Below are positions 1 to 8,700 of a stretch of 64,000 nucleotides of DNA, one piece after another. The notes under the pieces are model-generated. The model was not told the origin of the DNA. It searched no databases and worked only from the letters and a program-made list of their open reading frames with translations. Source of the DNA: Clostridia bacterium (GTDB taxonomy: Bacteria; Bacillota; Clostridia; Lachnospirales; JAOARL01); assembly GCA_025210555.1 (NCBI GenBank), contig JAOARL010000033.1, positions 34,151 through 98,150 of the forward strand, in the 5' to 3' direction. Within the stretch, counting starts at the first letter, position 1, and each line of letters opens with the position of its first letter. Position numbers and translations under genes: made by a program.

Positions 1-273
1 TGAATCATACTTTTCATCAATCATTTGATATAAAAATAATAATTCTTTATGCTTTTGCGATAATTCATCATTAACATGATTTGCAAACTTATTAAGTTCT
101 TCCATCATCTTATCAATTTCATCAAGTTTCTCTTTAAGCTTCTTCTCTGCATTTAATATCTTATTTTGATTAAGTGGATTATTAATAATATCTATGTCTT
201 TCATATAAAAAACTGATACTACTGTCATTATTAATCCTGCTAAAAATAATAAAATATACATAGTATAAACCAT
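1..273 (-). CDS. Membrane-anchored coiled-coil protein, partial (DUF6115-like)
   Basis: The 5' part of a gene (91 codons) that runs off the left edge with no stop in view. The ATG at 273 follows a strong AAGGAGG ribosome site. Residues about 4-22 form one hydrophobic segment, and the rest is charged and heptad-like (many K, E, L), so it is probably a membrane anchor followed by a coiled coil. Small proteins of this build (DUF6115) commonly follow the FapA-like gene at the end of clostridial fla/che clusters; that family assignment is from memory and the function is unknown. It is the last gene of the flagellar string in this window. Confidence 0.7.
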   Translation of the reverse strand, partial: MVYTMYILLFLAGLIMTVVSVFYMKDIDIINNPLNQNKILNAEKKLKEKLDEIDKMMEELNKFANHVNDELSQKHKELLFLYQMIDEKYDS

Positions 274-287
274 TTTATTCCTCCTTA

Positions 288-620
288 TTATATCCTTATG
301 TCAATATGACTATCCTCAGCTGTATTTACACCAATCTTGCCTTTGTCACTTAACTTTAGCTCATCATCTTCTGCTTCATCTTTATCTTTCTTTTTACCAT
401 TTTGTGAGCCATCATTTTCATCGTCTTTTTTTCTAAAATAAACCTTTTCAGTTTCTTCAGTATCTGTTACACGATGACTGTCATCATTATACTTTTTTTC
501 TAGCTCTTTTGCAAAGATATTTTCATTTTCTGATAAAACTTTTAACTCATGTTGCTTTAGCTGTGAAATTTCTTGATTTTGCTGCATTGAAATCTGCAAA
601 TCAATTGGTCTTACTGACAT
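288..620 (-). CDS. Small highly charged protein in the fla/che cluster
   Basis: 110 residues with no cysteine, no signal peptide and no membrane segment. Residues about 25-100 are dominated by K, E and D, while the first 20 (starting MSVRPIDLQ) look like a short ordered motif. An in-frame GTG lies 9 bases upstream but is part of the ribosome site GAGGTG, so the ATG at 620 is the better start. It sits between the FapA-like gene (11 bases away) and the partial gene at the left edge, and is probably co-transcribed with both. I do not recognise a family. Its position suggests a link with motility, but the sequence gives no function. Confidence 0.6.
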   Translation of the reverse strand: MSVRPIDLQISMQQNQEISQLKQHELKVLSENENIFAKELEKKYNDDSHRVTDTEETEKVYFRKKDDENDGSQNGKKKDKDEAEDDELKLSDKGKIGVNTAEDSHIDIRI

Positions 621-631
621 TCTAATCACCT

Positions 632-2041
632 CTATGGTCTATATTGACTAACCTTTATATCTGCACCTTCTCTTTGGAACGTACAGTATTTATTTTCCTC
701 ATTATTATGTAAAAATGCTTTTCCAATAGTTATTTGCACTCCTGGATATATAACATTTTGTACATTTATTCTAGCATCTATCTTTTGATTTAATTTTTCT
801 CTTAGATCTTCTGATTCTGCTTGTGATTCTGCTATCTTACTTGTATAACTATTTCTCTGCTCTACAAGTTGCATAAGAAGTGGTTTTTTACTATCTGAAA
901 GTCTACCAACTTCAGCCATTTTTTTAAATCCTGTTATAGCAGTATCCATCTTTTGTACTTCTTTTTTATACATAAGAATCTGATCATTGAGTGCATTAAA
1001 TGCATCTATTAATTTGTGATCAAATCCTACTTTTATTTCTGTAAGAGTCCCAAGCGATGCACCAATAGTTTTAGCGCTAATCATTTTTCTAGCTTCAAAA
1101 GTTCCTCCTGATATAAGTCCTTTTTTCCCAAGAACTAATATATCTGAATTACTTATAACATTGCTGTGAAGTATTGATCCAACTTCTAAATTTCCTTCAC
1201 AGTGGATGTCTGCATTTTCAATAAACTTAGCAACTATTTTACCACCAGATTTAAGAATGCCTTTCTTTACTCCTTGCATTCCCTTATCTAATATAATATC
1301 TCCGTCAGCTATTATTTCAGCTCCTTCTACTATCCCATACACTTCTACACTTCCACCAGCTTCTACTTTAAATCCAGTTTGAACATTCCCTTTTATAACA
1401 ACATTTCCTACAAACTTTATATTTCCAGTTGAATGATCAACATTTCCACTTATTTCATGTGTTTCATTAACCGTTATTTTATCTCCTACTAAAAGAACTT
1501 GTCCTTCTATATTAGAAATAATATGTAGTCCATCTTCTGTTAAAGTTGTATTTTTACCCGCTGCTGGTTTAATTTCTTTTCCTTTTTGTGCAATTATTGT
1601 ATTATTCTTTACATCTATTCCATTAACACCATCAGTTGCCTTAGTTATTTTAGCTAATTCATCACCTGGTGCAACATTCTCAATTAACTCAAGATTATGA
1701 TAATCAACCGTTCCATCTTCAAGCATCTTAGGAGTTAACTCCTTTTCAACACTAAAAAGATATTCAATTTCTCCATCATCACCTTTTACTGGTTTGGTTC
1801 CTTCTGCAACCAAATATTTAATATTAAATTCTTTTTGGCCAAACGCCTTTTCTATATCACTACTTCTCAGCCCATATATAATTTCAGCTTCTCTAAGCTT
1901 TTGATTTATATATTCTAGTGTTATACTGTCTATTCCTTTTTCATGTCTTACAAACTTAATGTATGCCTTCATGGCACTTTCTTCGATTATTACTTCTACG
2001 TCTTCAAATAGATCAGGGCTTGTGTTCTCAAATGTCTCCAT
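632..2041 (-). CDS. FapA-like DUF342 protein
   Basis: 469 residues, the usual length of the DUF342/FapA family. The first ~150 residues form a variable domain. The centre (about 160-330) is a long run of short beta/glycine repeats (GNV, GDI, GGS types) expected of a right-handed beta-helix. It is followed by a coiled coil (about 345-420) and a short beta C-terminus. FapA homologues in Vibrio influence polar flagellar assembly; in Clostridia the gene regularly follows sigD, as here. The ATG at 2041 has the strong ribosome site GGGGGAG, and the gene begins 11 bases after fliA ends. The biochemical role is not settled. Confidence 0.85.
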   Translation of the reverse strand: METFENTSPDLFEDVEVIIEESAMKAYIKFVRHEKGIDSITLEYINQKLREAEIIYGLRSSDIEKAFGQKEFNIKYLVAEGTKPVKGDDGEIEYLFSVEKELTPKMLEDGTVDYHNLELIENVAPGDELAKITKATDGVNGIDVKNNTIIAQKGKEIKPAAGKNTTLTEDGLHIISNIEGQVLLVGDKITVNETHEISGNVDHSTGNIKFVGNVVIKGNVQTGFKVEAGGSVEVYGIVEGAEIIADGDIILDKGMQGVKKGILKSGGKIVAKFIENADIHCEGNLEVGSILHSNVISNSDILVLGKKGLISGGTFEARKMISAKTIGASLGTLTEIKVGFDHKLIDAFNALNDQILMYKKEVQKMDTAITGFKKMAEVGRLSDSKKPLLMQLVEQRNSYTSKIAESQAESEDLREKLNQKIDARINVQNVIYPGVQITIGKAFLHNNEENKYCTFQREGADIKVSQYRP

Positions 2042-2052
2042 TATAACTCCCC

Positions 2053-2820
2053 CTATACTCCTAGTAAAACATCCTTATGTTTTCCTAGTTTTCCTTTAAG
2101 TCTCATCATAGCTTTACTATGAAGCTGCGAAATTCTTGATTCTGATACTTCTAATATCTTACTTATTTCTTTAAGTGTTAATTGTTCATAGTAGTATAAA
2201 TAAACTACTTTCTGTTCTTTTTCTGGCAAATTCTTTATTGTATCTACTAGAACTTCTTTAATAGCATTTTGAGTTGCAACATCTTCTGGCGTCTCTGTTG
2301 ATGCCTTTGCAAAACCATTCATATTTTTTTCATAATTTTGATCAACAAAATCTTCAAGTGATGTAAGAGTTAAAATATTAGTATCTTTAACTAATGTATC
2401 AAACTCAGCTACTGTAATATTAAGTTCTTTTGCCATTTCTTCATCTGTTGCAGCTCTACCTAATTTTTCTTCAAGTTTTTGATAAGCTGCTTCTAAATCT
2501 TTGTGTTTTTGCCTTAAACTTCTAGGTACCCAGTCGTTTTTACGAATACTGTCTAATATTGAACCTCTTATTCTAAGAGATGCATACGTTTCAAACTTAA
2601 CCTTTTTATTAAGTTCAAATTTATCTATTGCATCCATTAGACCAAAAGCTCCATATCCTATCAAATCATCAAGCTCTACATTATTTCCAAGATACATCTT
2701 AAGTCTTCCTGCGACAACCTTAATAAGAGGTGCATACTCTGTTATGAGCTGATCCCTTATTTGTTTACTTTTAGTTTTCGCATATTCTTCCCATAATTTA
2801 TCAAAATTCTTTTCAGGCAT
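2053..2820 (-). CDS. fliA: Flagellar sigma factor FliA/SigD (sigma-28)
   Basis: 255 residues, standard for the family. Region 2 (about 18-90) includes the core-binding and -10 recognition stretch (LDDLIGYGAFGLMDAIDKF), region 3 covers about 95-170, and region 4 ends in a helix-turn-helix (LTLKEISKILEVSESRISQL, about 215-235). The protein directs RNA polymerase to late flagellar and motility genes with TAAA-N15-GCCGATAT type promoters. One such site is visible in this window before flgB, so it may feed back on the basal-body genes. The gene is near the distal end of the flhA transcript, as sigD is in Bacillus. The anti-sigma gene flgM is not in the window. Confidence 0.95.
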   Translation of the reverse strand: MPEKNFDKLWEEYAKTKSKQIRDQLITEYAPLIKVVAGRLKMYLGNNVELDDLIGYGAFGLMDAIDKFELNKKVKFETYASLRIRGSILDSIRKNDWVPRSLRQKHKDLEAAYQKLEEKLGRAATDEEMAKELNITVAEFDTLVKDTNILTLTSLEDFVDQNYEKNMNGFAKASTETPEDVATQNAIKEVLVDTIKNLPEKEQKVVYLYYYEQLTLKEISKILEVSESRISQLHSKAMMRLKGKLGKHKDVLLGV

Positions 2821-2837
2821 GCTTTACCTCCAAACCA

Positions 2838-3047
2838 CTATTTTTTCTTATGGCGTTTTATATATTTACCCTTTGTTATTATTCTAAATGTCTTTGCTTC
2901 TAAATAACTACCGAGAATATATGTAAGCACTGCTACAAAAATCAGCTTAAGATATATATAATTTATTGAATCTCCCTGGTAGAAATATGAATATAAACCT
3001 ACTGCTATCATAGCTAGTATAGTCATCATAAATTTAAATTTCTTCAT
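2838..3047 (-). CDS. Small two-helix membrane protein
   Basis: 69 residues with two hydrophobic segments (about 6-22 and 31-48) joined by a short polar loop, and a very basic C-terminus. The predicted topology leaves the basic tail in the cytoplasm. It lies between cheD and fliA with 11- and 17-base spacers, so it belongs to the same transcript. A small membrane protein just before sigD is common in clostridial clusters, but I know of no assigned function and none is claimed. Confidence 0.65.
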   Translation of the reverse strand: MKKFKFMMTILAMIAVGLYSYFYQGDSINYIYLKLIFVAVLTYILGSYLEAKTFRIITKGKYIKRHKKK

Positions 3048-3058
3048 AATTCACATCC

Positions 3059-3553
3059 TTATAATTCAATTGTACCTTTACCTATAGTTTTTACAATTAA
3101 TTTACCATCTTCAGCAAAAAGCTGAATTGTTCGTCCATAATCTTTTCCTGTATCTTCTGCTATAATCTTTATTCCTGCTTTTTTTAATGCTTCTTTAGAG
3201 GCTATTACATTCCTCTCTCCAACTTTCATTATATCACTGTCATTTGCAAAAGAAAACATCTGAGCTCCTCCTGCAAGCTTTGCTGTTATCCTTGATTTAC
3301 TAGCTCCAAGTTCAATCATTTTGTCAATTAAAATTACTGTTGCTGTATCTGCGAATTTAAATTTATTATCATTATTTTTAATTTGCGTGCTATCTGGAAG
3401 CATTATGTGAGCCATTCCTGCAACTTTTGTAAGCGGATCATATAAAGAAATACCTACACATGAACCTAATCCTAAAGTTGTTATCATTCCCTCACCTTTT
3501 ATTAAATTTAAATCTGCCATCCCTACTTTTACTACTTGTAGAGTATCCAGCAT
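3059..3553 (-). CDS. cheD: Chemoreceptor glutamine deamidase CheD
   Basis: 164 residues, full length. The catalytic triad of the family is visible: Thr26, Cys32 (in GLGSCVGISLYD) and His49 (AHIMLPDS). CheD deamidates glutamines on methyl-accepting chemotaxis receptors and, in the Bacillus-type system, binds and stimulates CheC. Its start codon overlaps the cheC stop by one base (TAATG), a translational coupling that fits the CheC-CheD partnership. The remaining chemotaxis genes lie directly upstream. Confidence 0.95.
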   Translation of the reverse strand: MLDTLQVVKVGMADLNLIKGEGMITTLGLGSCVGISLYDPLTKVAGMAHIMLPDSTQIKNNDNKFKFADTATVILIDKMIELGASKSRITAKLAGGAQMFSFANDSDIMKVGERNVIASKEALKKAGIKIIAEDTGKDYGRTIQLFAEDGKLIVKTIGKGTIEL

Positions 3554-4155
3554 TAAGCTACTCCTAATGACATAAGTAATGTCTTAAAAGAACCTATTTC
3601 AGGTATTAATATATAGTATCCAGATATACTGTCATCACCTTGATTAAACATTGTTTCTATAAATAGTACTTTGTCTCCAACTTTTCCAAACTCTATTGCT
3701 GGAACTGATAAAATAGCTCCTGCCATGTCAACAGCTAAATGAGGTACAGAAGGTACTACACTTAAGTTTGTTAATGACGAAAGTGATGTTAAATATGAAC
3801 CTGTTAAAATATTCCCAATCTCTTTCATAGCAGATGTTTCTATTTCTCCAAATTCTTCAACTTTCATACCCATTAGAAGTTCTACTAATTTTTTTGATGA
3901 TTCATGTTCTAAAACAAACATCATCATTCCCTTAATATCCCCTTCTAAACTCAATAAAATTCCTGTTACAGTTTCTTCTTCTCCACCTATTAAAGTAGCT
4001 ACATCTGAAAACTCTAATACTCTTACTTTTGGAACATCCATATCAATAGGTCTGTTGAGCATTTTAGACAATGCCGTAGTGGCATTGCCTGCTCCTATAT
4101 TTCCTACTTCTTTAAGTACGTCTATATGTACATCATTTAAACTATCTACATTCAT
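3553..4155 (-). CDS. cheC: CheY-P phosphatase CheC
   Basis: 200 residues. Both phosphatase helices of the CheC family are intact: one near residues 14-30 (KEVGNIGAGNATT) and one near 110-126 (KEIGNILTGSYLT), each with the conserved Glu and Asn. CheC dephosphorylates CheY-P and is boosted by CheD. The reading frame extends upstream into cheW with other possible starts (4167, 4182). The ATG at 4155 is preferred because GGTGAG lies just before it and the protein then begins just before the conserved first helix. It lies just after the cheW stop and overlaps cheD by one base. Confidence 0.9.
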   Translation of the reverse strand: MNVDSLNDVHIDVLKEVGNIGAGNATTALSKMLNRPIDMDVPKVRVLEFSDVATLIGGEEETVTGILLSLEGDIKGMMMFVLEHESSKKLVELLMGMKVEEFGEIETSAMKEIGNILTGSYLTSLSSLTNLSVVPSVPHLAVDMAGAILSVPAIEFGKVGDKVLFIETMFNQGDDSISGYYILIPEIGSFKTLLMSLGVA

Positions 4156-4156
4156 T

Positions 4157-4618
4157 CTACTCACCATCTTCTTCAAGATCAAATGAAGACTTAATCAATG
4201 TTTCTAAATTAAGTAAAGTTATAATTTCTTCGCCTACTTTTCCAACTCCTGAAATATATTCATCATCAATCTCTGATTCTTTAATATCTTGTGCATTTTC
4301 TATTGAATCTGCATCTAAAGATAAAACTTCTTTAACTTCATCAACTATTAGACCTATAGGACTCTCTAATATATCGATAATAATGATTCTTGTTTGATTG
4401 TCAAATTCCTTAATTTCAAATCCAAATCTGTTTCTTAAACTCATTACTGGAATTATTTCCCCTCTTAAGTTTATAACTCCATTAACGTACTCTGGTGCCT
4501 TTGGCACTCTTGCAAAACTCATAGTTTTTTCTATCGTCTTTATCTTTTGAATATCTATACCGTAGTTTTCACCACTTAGTCTAAATATAATAAATTGTTT
4601 AACTTCATTATTTGTCAT
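4157..4618 (-). CDS. cheW: Chemotaxis coupling protein CheW
   Basis: 153 residues covering a single CheW/SH3-like domain with the expected landmarks: the N-terminal strand (FIIFRLSGENYGIDI), the ARVPKAPEYVNGVINLRGEIIPV core around residues 35-60, and the C-terminal LLNLETLI. CheW bridges CheA to the receptor tips. The gene lies between cheA (12-base gap) and cheC. The C-terminal acidic tail (DLEEDGE) is short. Nothing is missing. Confidence 0.96.
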   Translation of the reverse strand: MTNNEVKQFIIFRLSGENYGIDIQKIKTIEKTMSFARVPKAPEYVNGVINLRGEIIPVMSLRNRFGFEIKEFDNQTRIIIIDILESPIGLIVDEVKEVLSLDADSIENAQDIKESEIDDEYISGVGKVGEEIITLLNLETLIKSSFDLEEDGE

Positions 4619-4630
4619 TTTAATTTCCTC

Positions 4631-6652
4631 CTACTTAACAAGTGTATTTACATCTAGTATTAAAGCAACTTCCCCGTCACCTAAGATTGTAGCTCCTGCT
4701 ATCATCTTAATTTGACTTAAGTACTTTCCTAGTGATTTGATAACGATTTCTTGTTGTCCTATTAATGAATCAACAATAAATCCTGCTTCTTTTTCACCTT
4801 TTTTAACTATAACAACTGTTACGTATTCATCTCTTGCTTCTTCTCTAGCAACATCTAAAATACCATCTAAGTGTACAATTGGAATAACTTTATCTCTAAG
4901 CAAGATAACTTCTTGTTTTTGTACATACTTAATTTCATCTAGTTTAATATCTTCAATTGTCTCTATTGTATTAAGTGGAATAGCATATTGCTCATTTCCA
5001 AGCTTAACCATTAGAGATTGAATAATTGCTAAAGTAAGAGGTAATCTAATAATAAATTTACTTCCTTTTCCTTCAACCGTTCTTACTTCTATATGTCCAC
5101 CTAAAGCTTCAATTTTACTCTTAACAACATCAAGTCCTACTCCTCTACCTGAAAGATCAGTAACTTGCTTTGCCATACTAAAGCTTGGTCTGAATAACAA
5201 TTCAATAATATCATTATCTGACATATTATCAGCTATATCTTGAGTAACAACTCCTTTTTCAATAGCTTTTGCTTTAATTGTTTCAACATTTATTCCTGCA
5301 CCATCATCTTCAACTTCAATAACAACGTTATTTCCATCTTGATATGCTCTTAAGAATATAGATGCTTTTTCATCTTTCCCTGCTGCTGCTCTTTCTTCTT
5401 TACTTTCAATTCCATGATCTGCAGCATTTCTTAATAAGTGAATTAATGGATCTCCAATCTCATCAATAACTGTTCTATCAAGTTCTGTTTCTTCCCCTGA
5501 CATATATAATTCAAAATTCTTATCTAATTTTCTAGCTAAGTCTCTTATTAATCTTGGGAATCTATTAAATACTCTTTCAACTGGAACCATTCGAACCTTC
5601 ATAACCGCATCATGCAGATTAGTTGTAATTCTTTCTAAGTATTCAATTGCTTCATTATAATTCTGTGCACTCTTACTAGCTTTAGTAGCACCAATTCCTT
5701 CAAGTCTAGTTTTAATAATTATAAGCTCAGATACTAAGTTCATAAGATTATCTAATCTATTAATATCTACTCTTACTGTTTTTCCAGCTTTTGGCTTAGA
5801 TTTCTCTTCTTTTTTAACTTCCTCAACCTTTTGCTCTTCTTTTACTTCTCCAGTATTTTGAGCATTTACTGTTTGCATTGCTGATAAACTATCTGCATCT
5901 ACTTCATTAGCTTCAACAGATTCAACCTCTGAAACGTTTGAAATTTTTTCTTTAACTAAATCTTTTTCCTCTTTAGTAAGTAGAACAACTTTAAATTCAA
6001 AATCAAACTTTTCTTCTTCTATATCATCTGTCTTAGGCATAGTTTTTATAGTTTCACCTAAATCTTCTAATGCCTTAAATACCAAAAATGCTCTAGCTGA
6101 TTTTAATACACATTTTTCGCTTAACCTCACTGTTATCTCTAAAGCTTTCATATCTTCAGAAACAGCTTCTTTAATAGCTAATATTTCAGTTGCTGAGTAT
6201 TCTATTTCACTTTCTACTACAGTTTCATTTGTAGACACTTCTTCTTTTGAATCCGTCGTATTATCTTCTTTACCTTCTAAAATATTATTTAATGCTTCTA
6301 CTATTTCATCATATGCATTATCTCCTTCAGAACCTGAATTAGTAATTTTTTCAACATATGATTCTAGTGCGTCTAAGCACTTAAATAGTACATCTAACAT
6401 CTTTGCACTAACACTAATATTCCCGTTTCTAATTTCTGATAATACATTTTCCATATCATGTGTTAACTTTTGCATCTTTGTGTAACCCATTGTTCCTGCC
6501 ATACCCTTTAATGTATGTGCAACTCTAAATATTTCATTTAATATATCAGAGTTATTTGGATTTTTTTCAAGCTCCAATAAGCTTTCATTTAAATTTTGTA
6601 AATGATCATTTGATTCATCAATAAAAATTTCTAAATATTGATTCATATCCAT
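4631..6652 (-). CDS. cheA: Chemotaxis histidine kinase CheA
   Basis: 673 residues with the full five-domain layout. P1 has the phosphoryl-accepting His46 in RVAHTLKGMAG, P2 (CheY/CheB docking) covers about 155-250, and an acidic/lysine-rich linker leads to the P3 dimerisation helices (about 290-350). P4 is the kinase domain (N box HLLRNAADHGIE, G1 DDGAGI, G2 GRGVGLDVV, to about 535) and P5 is a CheW-like regulatory domain to the end. It autophosphorylates under receptor control and passes phosphate to CheY and CheB. The ATG follows GGGGGTG at good spacing and begins two bases after the cheB stop. Confidence 0.97.
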   Translation of the reverse strand: MDMNQYLEIFIDESNDHLQNLNESLLELEKNPNNSDILNEIFRVAHTLKGMAGTMGYTKMQKLTHDMENVLSEIRNGNISVSAKMLDVLFKCLDALESYVEKITNSGSEGDNAYDEIVEALNNILEGKEDNTTDSKEEVSTNETVVESEIEYSATEILAIKEAVSEDMKALEITVRLSEKCVLKSARAFLVFKALEDLGETIKTMPKTDDIEEEKFDFEFKVVLLTKEEKDLVKEKISNVSEVESVEANEVDADSLSAMQTVNAQNTGEVKEEQKVEEVKKEEKSKPKAGKTVRVDINRLDNLMNLVSELIIIKTRLEGIGATKASKSAQNYNEAIEYLERITTNLHDAVMKVRMVPVERVFNRFPRLIRDLARKLDKNFELYMSGEETELDRTVIDEIGDPLIHLLRNAADHGIESKEERAAAGKDEKASIFLRAYQDGNNVVIEVEDDGAGINVETIKAKAIEKGVVTQDIADNMSDNDIIELLFRPSFSMAKQVTDLSGRGVGLDVVKSKIEALGGHIEVRTVEGKGSKFIIRLPLTLAIIQSLMVKLGNEQYAIPLNTIETIEDIKLDEIKYVQKQEVILLRDKVIPIVHLDGILDVAREEARDEYVTVVIVKKGEKEAGFIVDSLIGQQEIVIKSLGKYLSQIKMIAGATILGDGEVALILDVNTLVK

Positions 6653-6654
6653 TT

Positions 6655-7698
6655 TTAAAGCACCCCCACAATTGTTGTTATTGTTTCTGTCATTTGATCT
6701 AGAGGAACTACCTTGTCGATAATTCCAGCTTCGGCTGCTGCCCTTGGCATCCCATAAACAATACTTGTATCTTTATCTTGCCCAATTATATAAGCATTGT
6801 TTTTTTCCTTTATCATTTTTAACCCCTTTGTTCCGTCTGAACCCATTCCAGTCATCACAACACCTACTATATCTTGTGTGTTAATTTTTGAAATTGATTC
6901 ATACATGATATCTGCCGCTGGTCTTAAGCCTGTAATTGGTGGTTTCTTGTTTAATACAATTTTATAGTCTGTACCAAACTTTTCAACCTCCATGTGATAA
7001 CCTCCAGGTGCTATATAAACAACACCTTTGGTAATAACATCGCCTTCTTCTGCCTCTTTTACTTTTATTTCACTAAGTGCATCTAACCTTTCAGCTAAAG
7101 ACTTAGTAAATCCAGCTGGCATATGTTGAACTATCAAAAACGCCGCTGGTATATCAGGGTCTAACTTAGGAATAACTTCTTGTAAACTCCTAGGTCCTCC
7201 CGTAGATATCGCTATTGCTACTATTTTCTTGAGTCTTTCTTTTTTATTAAAATTATGTTCATTATGAACTATATTATATTTTTTAATTTTAGTTAAATCG
7301 GTTTTTGCTGCAATTCTTATTTTTGATTCTAATATTTCCTTAAATTCACCTGCACCTAATTCAAATACCTTTTCAGGTTTAGCGATAAAATCAACAGCTC
7401 CAGCTTCTAAAGCTTTTATAGTTGTATCTTCGCCTTCCTTTGTATAAGCACTAACAATTATAACTGGTTTAGGACTCCGCTTCATTATCTCCTTTATCAT
7501 ACCAATACCATCTAGCTTTGGCATAACTTGATCAGATAATACTACATCTGGATTATACTTTTTTATATACTCTAATCCTTCCATACCATCTTTAGCAATG
7601 TCGCAAACTTCAAAGCCTTCAATTGATGAAACTACACCTCTCATCAACTTTGCCATAAATAGAGAATCTTCTACTATTAAAATTTTTATCTTTTTCAT
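6655..7698 (-). CDS. cheB: Receptor methylesterase/deamidase CheB
   Basis: 347 residues: a receiver domain (1 to about 120, phospho-acceptor Asp56 in VVLSDQVMP) linked to the methylesterase domain (about 155-345) with its Ser (ISTGGPRS), His (VQHMPAGF) and Asp (GMGSDGTKG) catalytic residues. It removes methyl groups from receptors for adaptation. The gene lies between flhG and cheA. The partner methyltransferase cheR is not in this window and must be elsewhere. Confidence 0.96.
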   Translation of the reverse strand: MKKIKILIVEDSLFMAKLMRGVVSSIEGFEVCDIAKDGMEGLEYIKKYNPDVVLSDQVMPKLDGIGMIKEIMKRSPKPVIIVSAYTKEGEDTTIKALEAGAVDFIAKPEKVFELGAGEFKEILESKIRIAAKTDLTKIKKYNIVHNEHNFNKKERLKKIVAIAISTGGPRSLQEVIPKLDPDIPAAFLIVQHMPAGFTKSLAERLDALSEIKVKEAEEGDVITKGVVYIAPGGYHMEVEKFGTDYKIVLNKKPPITGLRPAADIMYESISKINTQDIVGVVMTGMGSDGTKGLKMIKEKNNAYIIGQDKDTSIVYGMPRAAAEAGIIDKVVPLDQMTETITTIVGVL

Positions 7699-7713
7699 TT
7701 TACCGCCCTTCTT

Positions 7714-8700
7714 CTAGTTAGACATCTTAAATATAAATTTCTTTATGAACGACGCTATTCCAGTATATGACTTGTCTTCATCTTCTTTAACAAAATGCTT
7801 AGATATTTCAGCTACTGCTTTTGAAGAAGAACTTTTAGGATAAGCAATTGAAACCGGTTGTTGCATTTTAACTGCTTTTTGTAACATTTCATCATGTGGA
7901 ATGTAACCTATAACTTCTAAATCAAGTTCCAAAAATTTTTCTGAAACATTCTTTAACTTATCAGCTATTTCTTCTCCCTCTTCTTTATTTCTAATATTAT
8001 TAACAACCAATTTCAGGTCATTTCTAATCGGTTTTATCTCTTCTTGATCAGTTTTTTCATCCTCTGATTTTTCTCCATCTTTTACCTTATCTGTGTCATC
8101 TTCGTTTTTATTTTTTTCTTTTTTTACTTCTTCATCATGCTTGCTTTTAAGTATTTTTATAAGCGCATATGCATCAGTAACAGATGTTGGATCTGGTGTT
8201 GCTATAAGAACAACTTCGTCTGCAGTTTTAACAAAAGTTAGGACTGTGTCTGAAACACCCGCTCCTGTATCTATAAGTATTACATCAGCCATCTTATCAA
8301 GTAAACTTAAATTTTGTATAAAATAATTTAATTGTTTTTCATTAAGTCTAGTAAGTTCTTGTATACCAGACCCTCCTGAAATGAACTTGATTCCATTTGG
8401 ACCATCTATAAGTATATCGGTAATTATCTTACTACCATTAATAACATCTAGCAAAGTATATTTAGGTACTATTCCAAATAACACTTCTATATTTGCAAGA
8501 CCAAAATCTGCATCAAGTATTACAACTTTTTTTCCCTCATTTGCTAGTTGCACGGCTAAGTTAATAGTAAAGTTAGTTTTTCCAACCCCACCCTTTCCAC
8601 TAGTTACTGTTATAACTTGTGCATTAGGTCTAACTATTTTTTTCTCTTCTTTTTTCACTACTTTTTTAACTATTTTTCTTAGCTTAGTTGCTTGATCCAT
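7714..8700 (-). CDS. flhG: Flagellar number regulator FlhG (MinD-like ATPase)
   Basis: 328 residues. A short lysine-rich N-terminus precedes a MinD/ParA-type ATPase with the deviant Walker A motif SGKGGVGKTN (about 34-43), the ILDADFGLAN switch (about 61-70) and LIDTGAG (about 142-148). FlhG partners FlhF to set flagellar number and position and stimulates its GTPase. Residues about 186-225 are an unusually long acidic/lysine-rich insertion between the core strands, making the protein longer than typical FlhG. Its ATG overlaps the flhF stop by one base, showing translational coupling. Confidence 0.93.
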   Translation of the reverse strand: MDQATKLRKIVKKVVKKEEKKIVRPNAQVITVTSGKGGVGKTNFTINLAVQLANEGKKVVILDADFGLANIEVLFGIVPKYTLLDVINGSKIITDILIDGPNGIKFISGGSGIQELTRLNEKQLNYFIQNLSLLDKMADVILIDTGAGVSDTVLTFVKTADEVVLIATPDPTSVTDAYALIKILKSKHDEEVKKEKNKNEDDTDKVKDGEKSEDEKTDQEEIKPIRNDLKLVVNNIRNKEEGEEIADKLKNVSEKFLELDLEVIGYIPHDEMLQKAVKMQQPVSIAYPKSSSSKAVAEISKHFVKEDEDKSYTGIASFIKKFIFKMSN

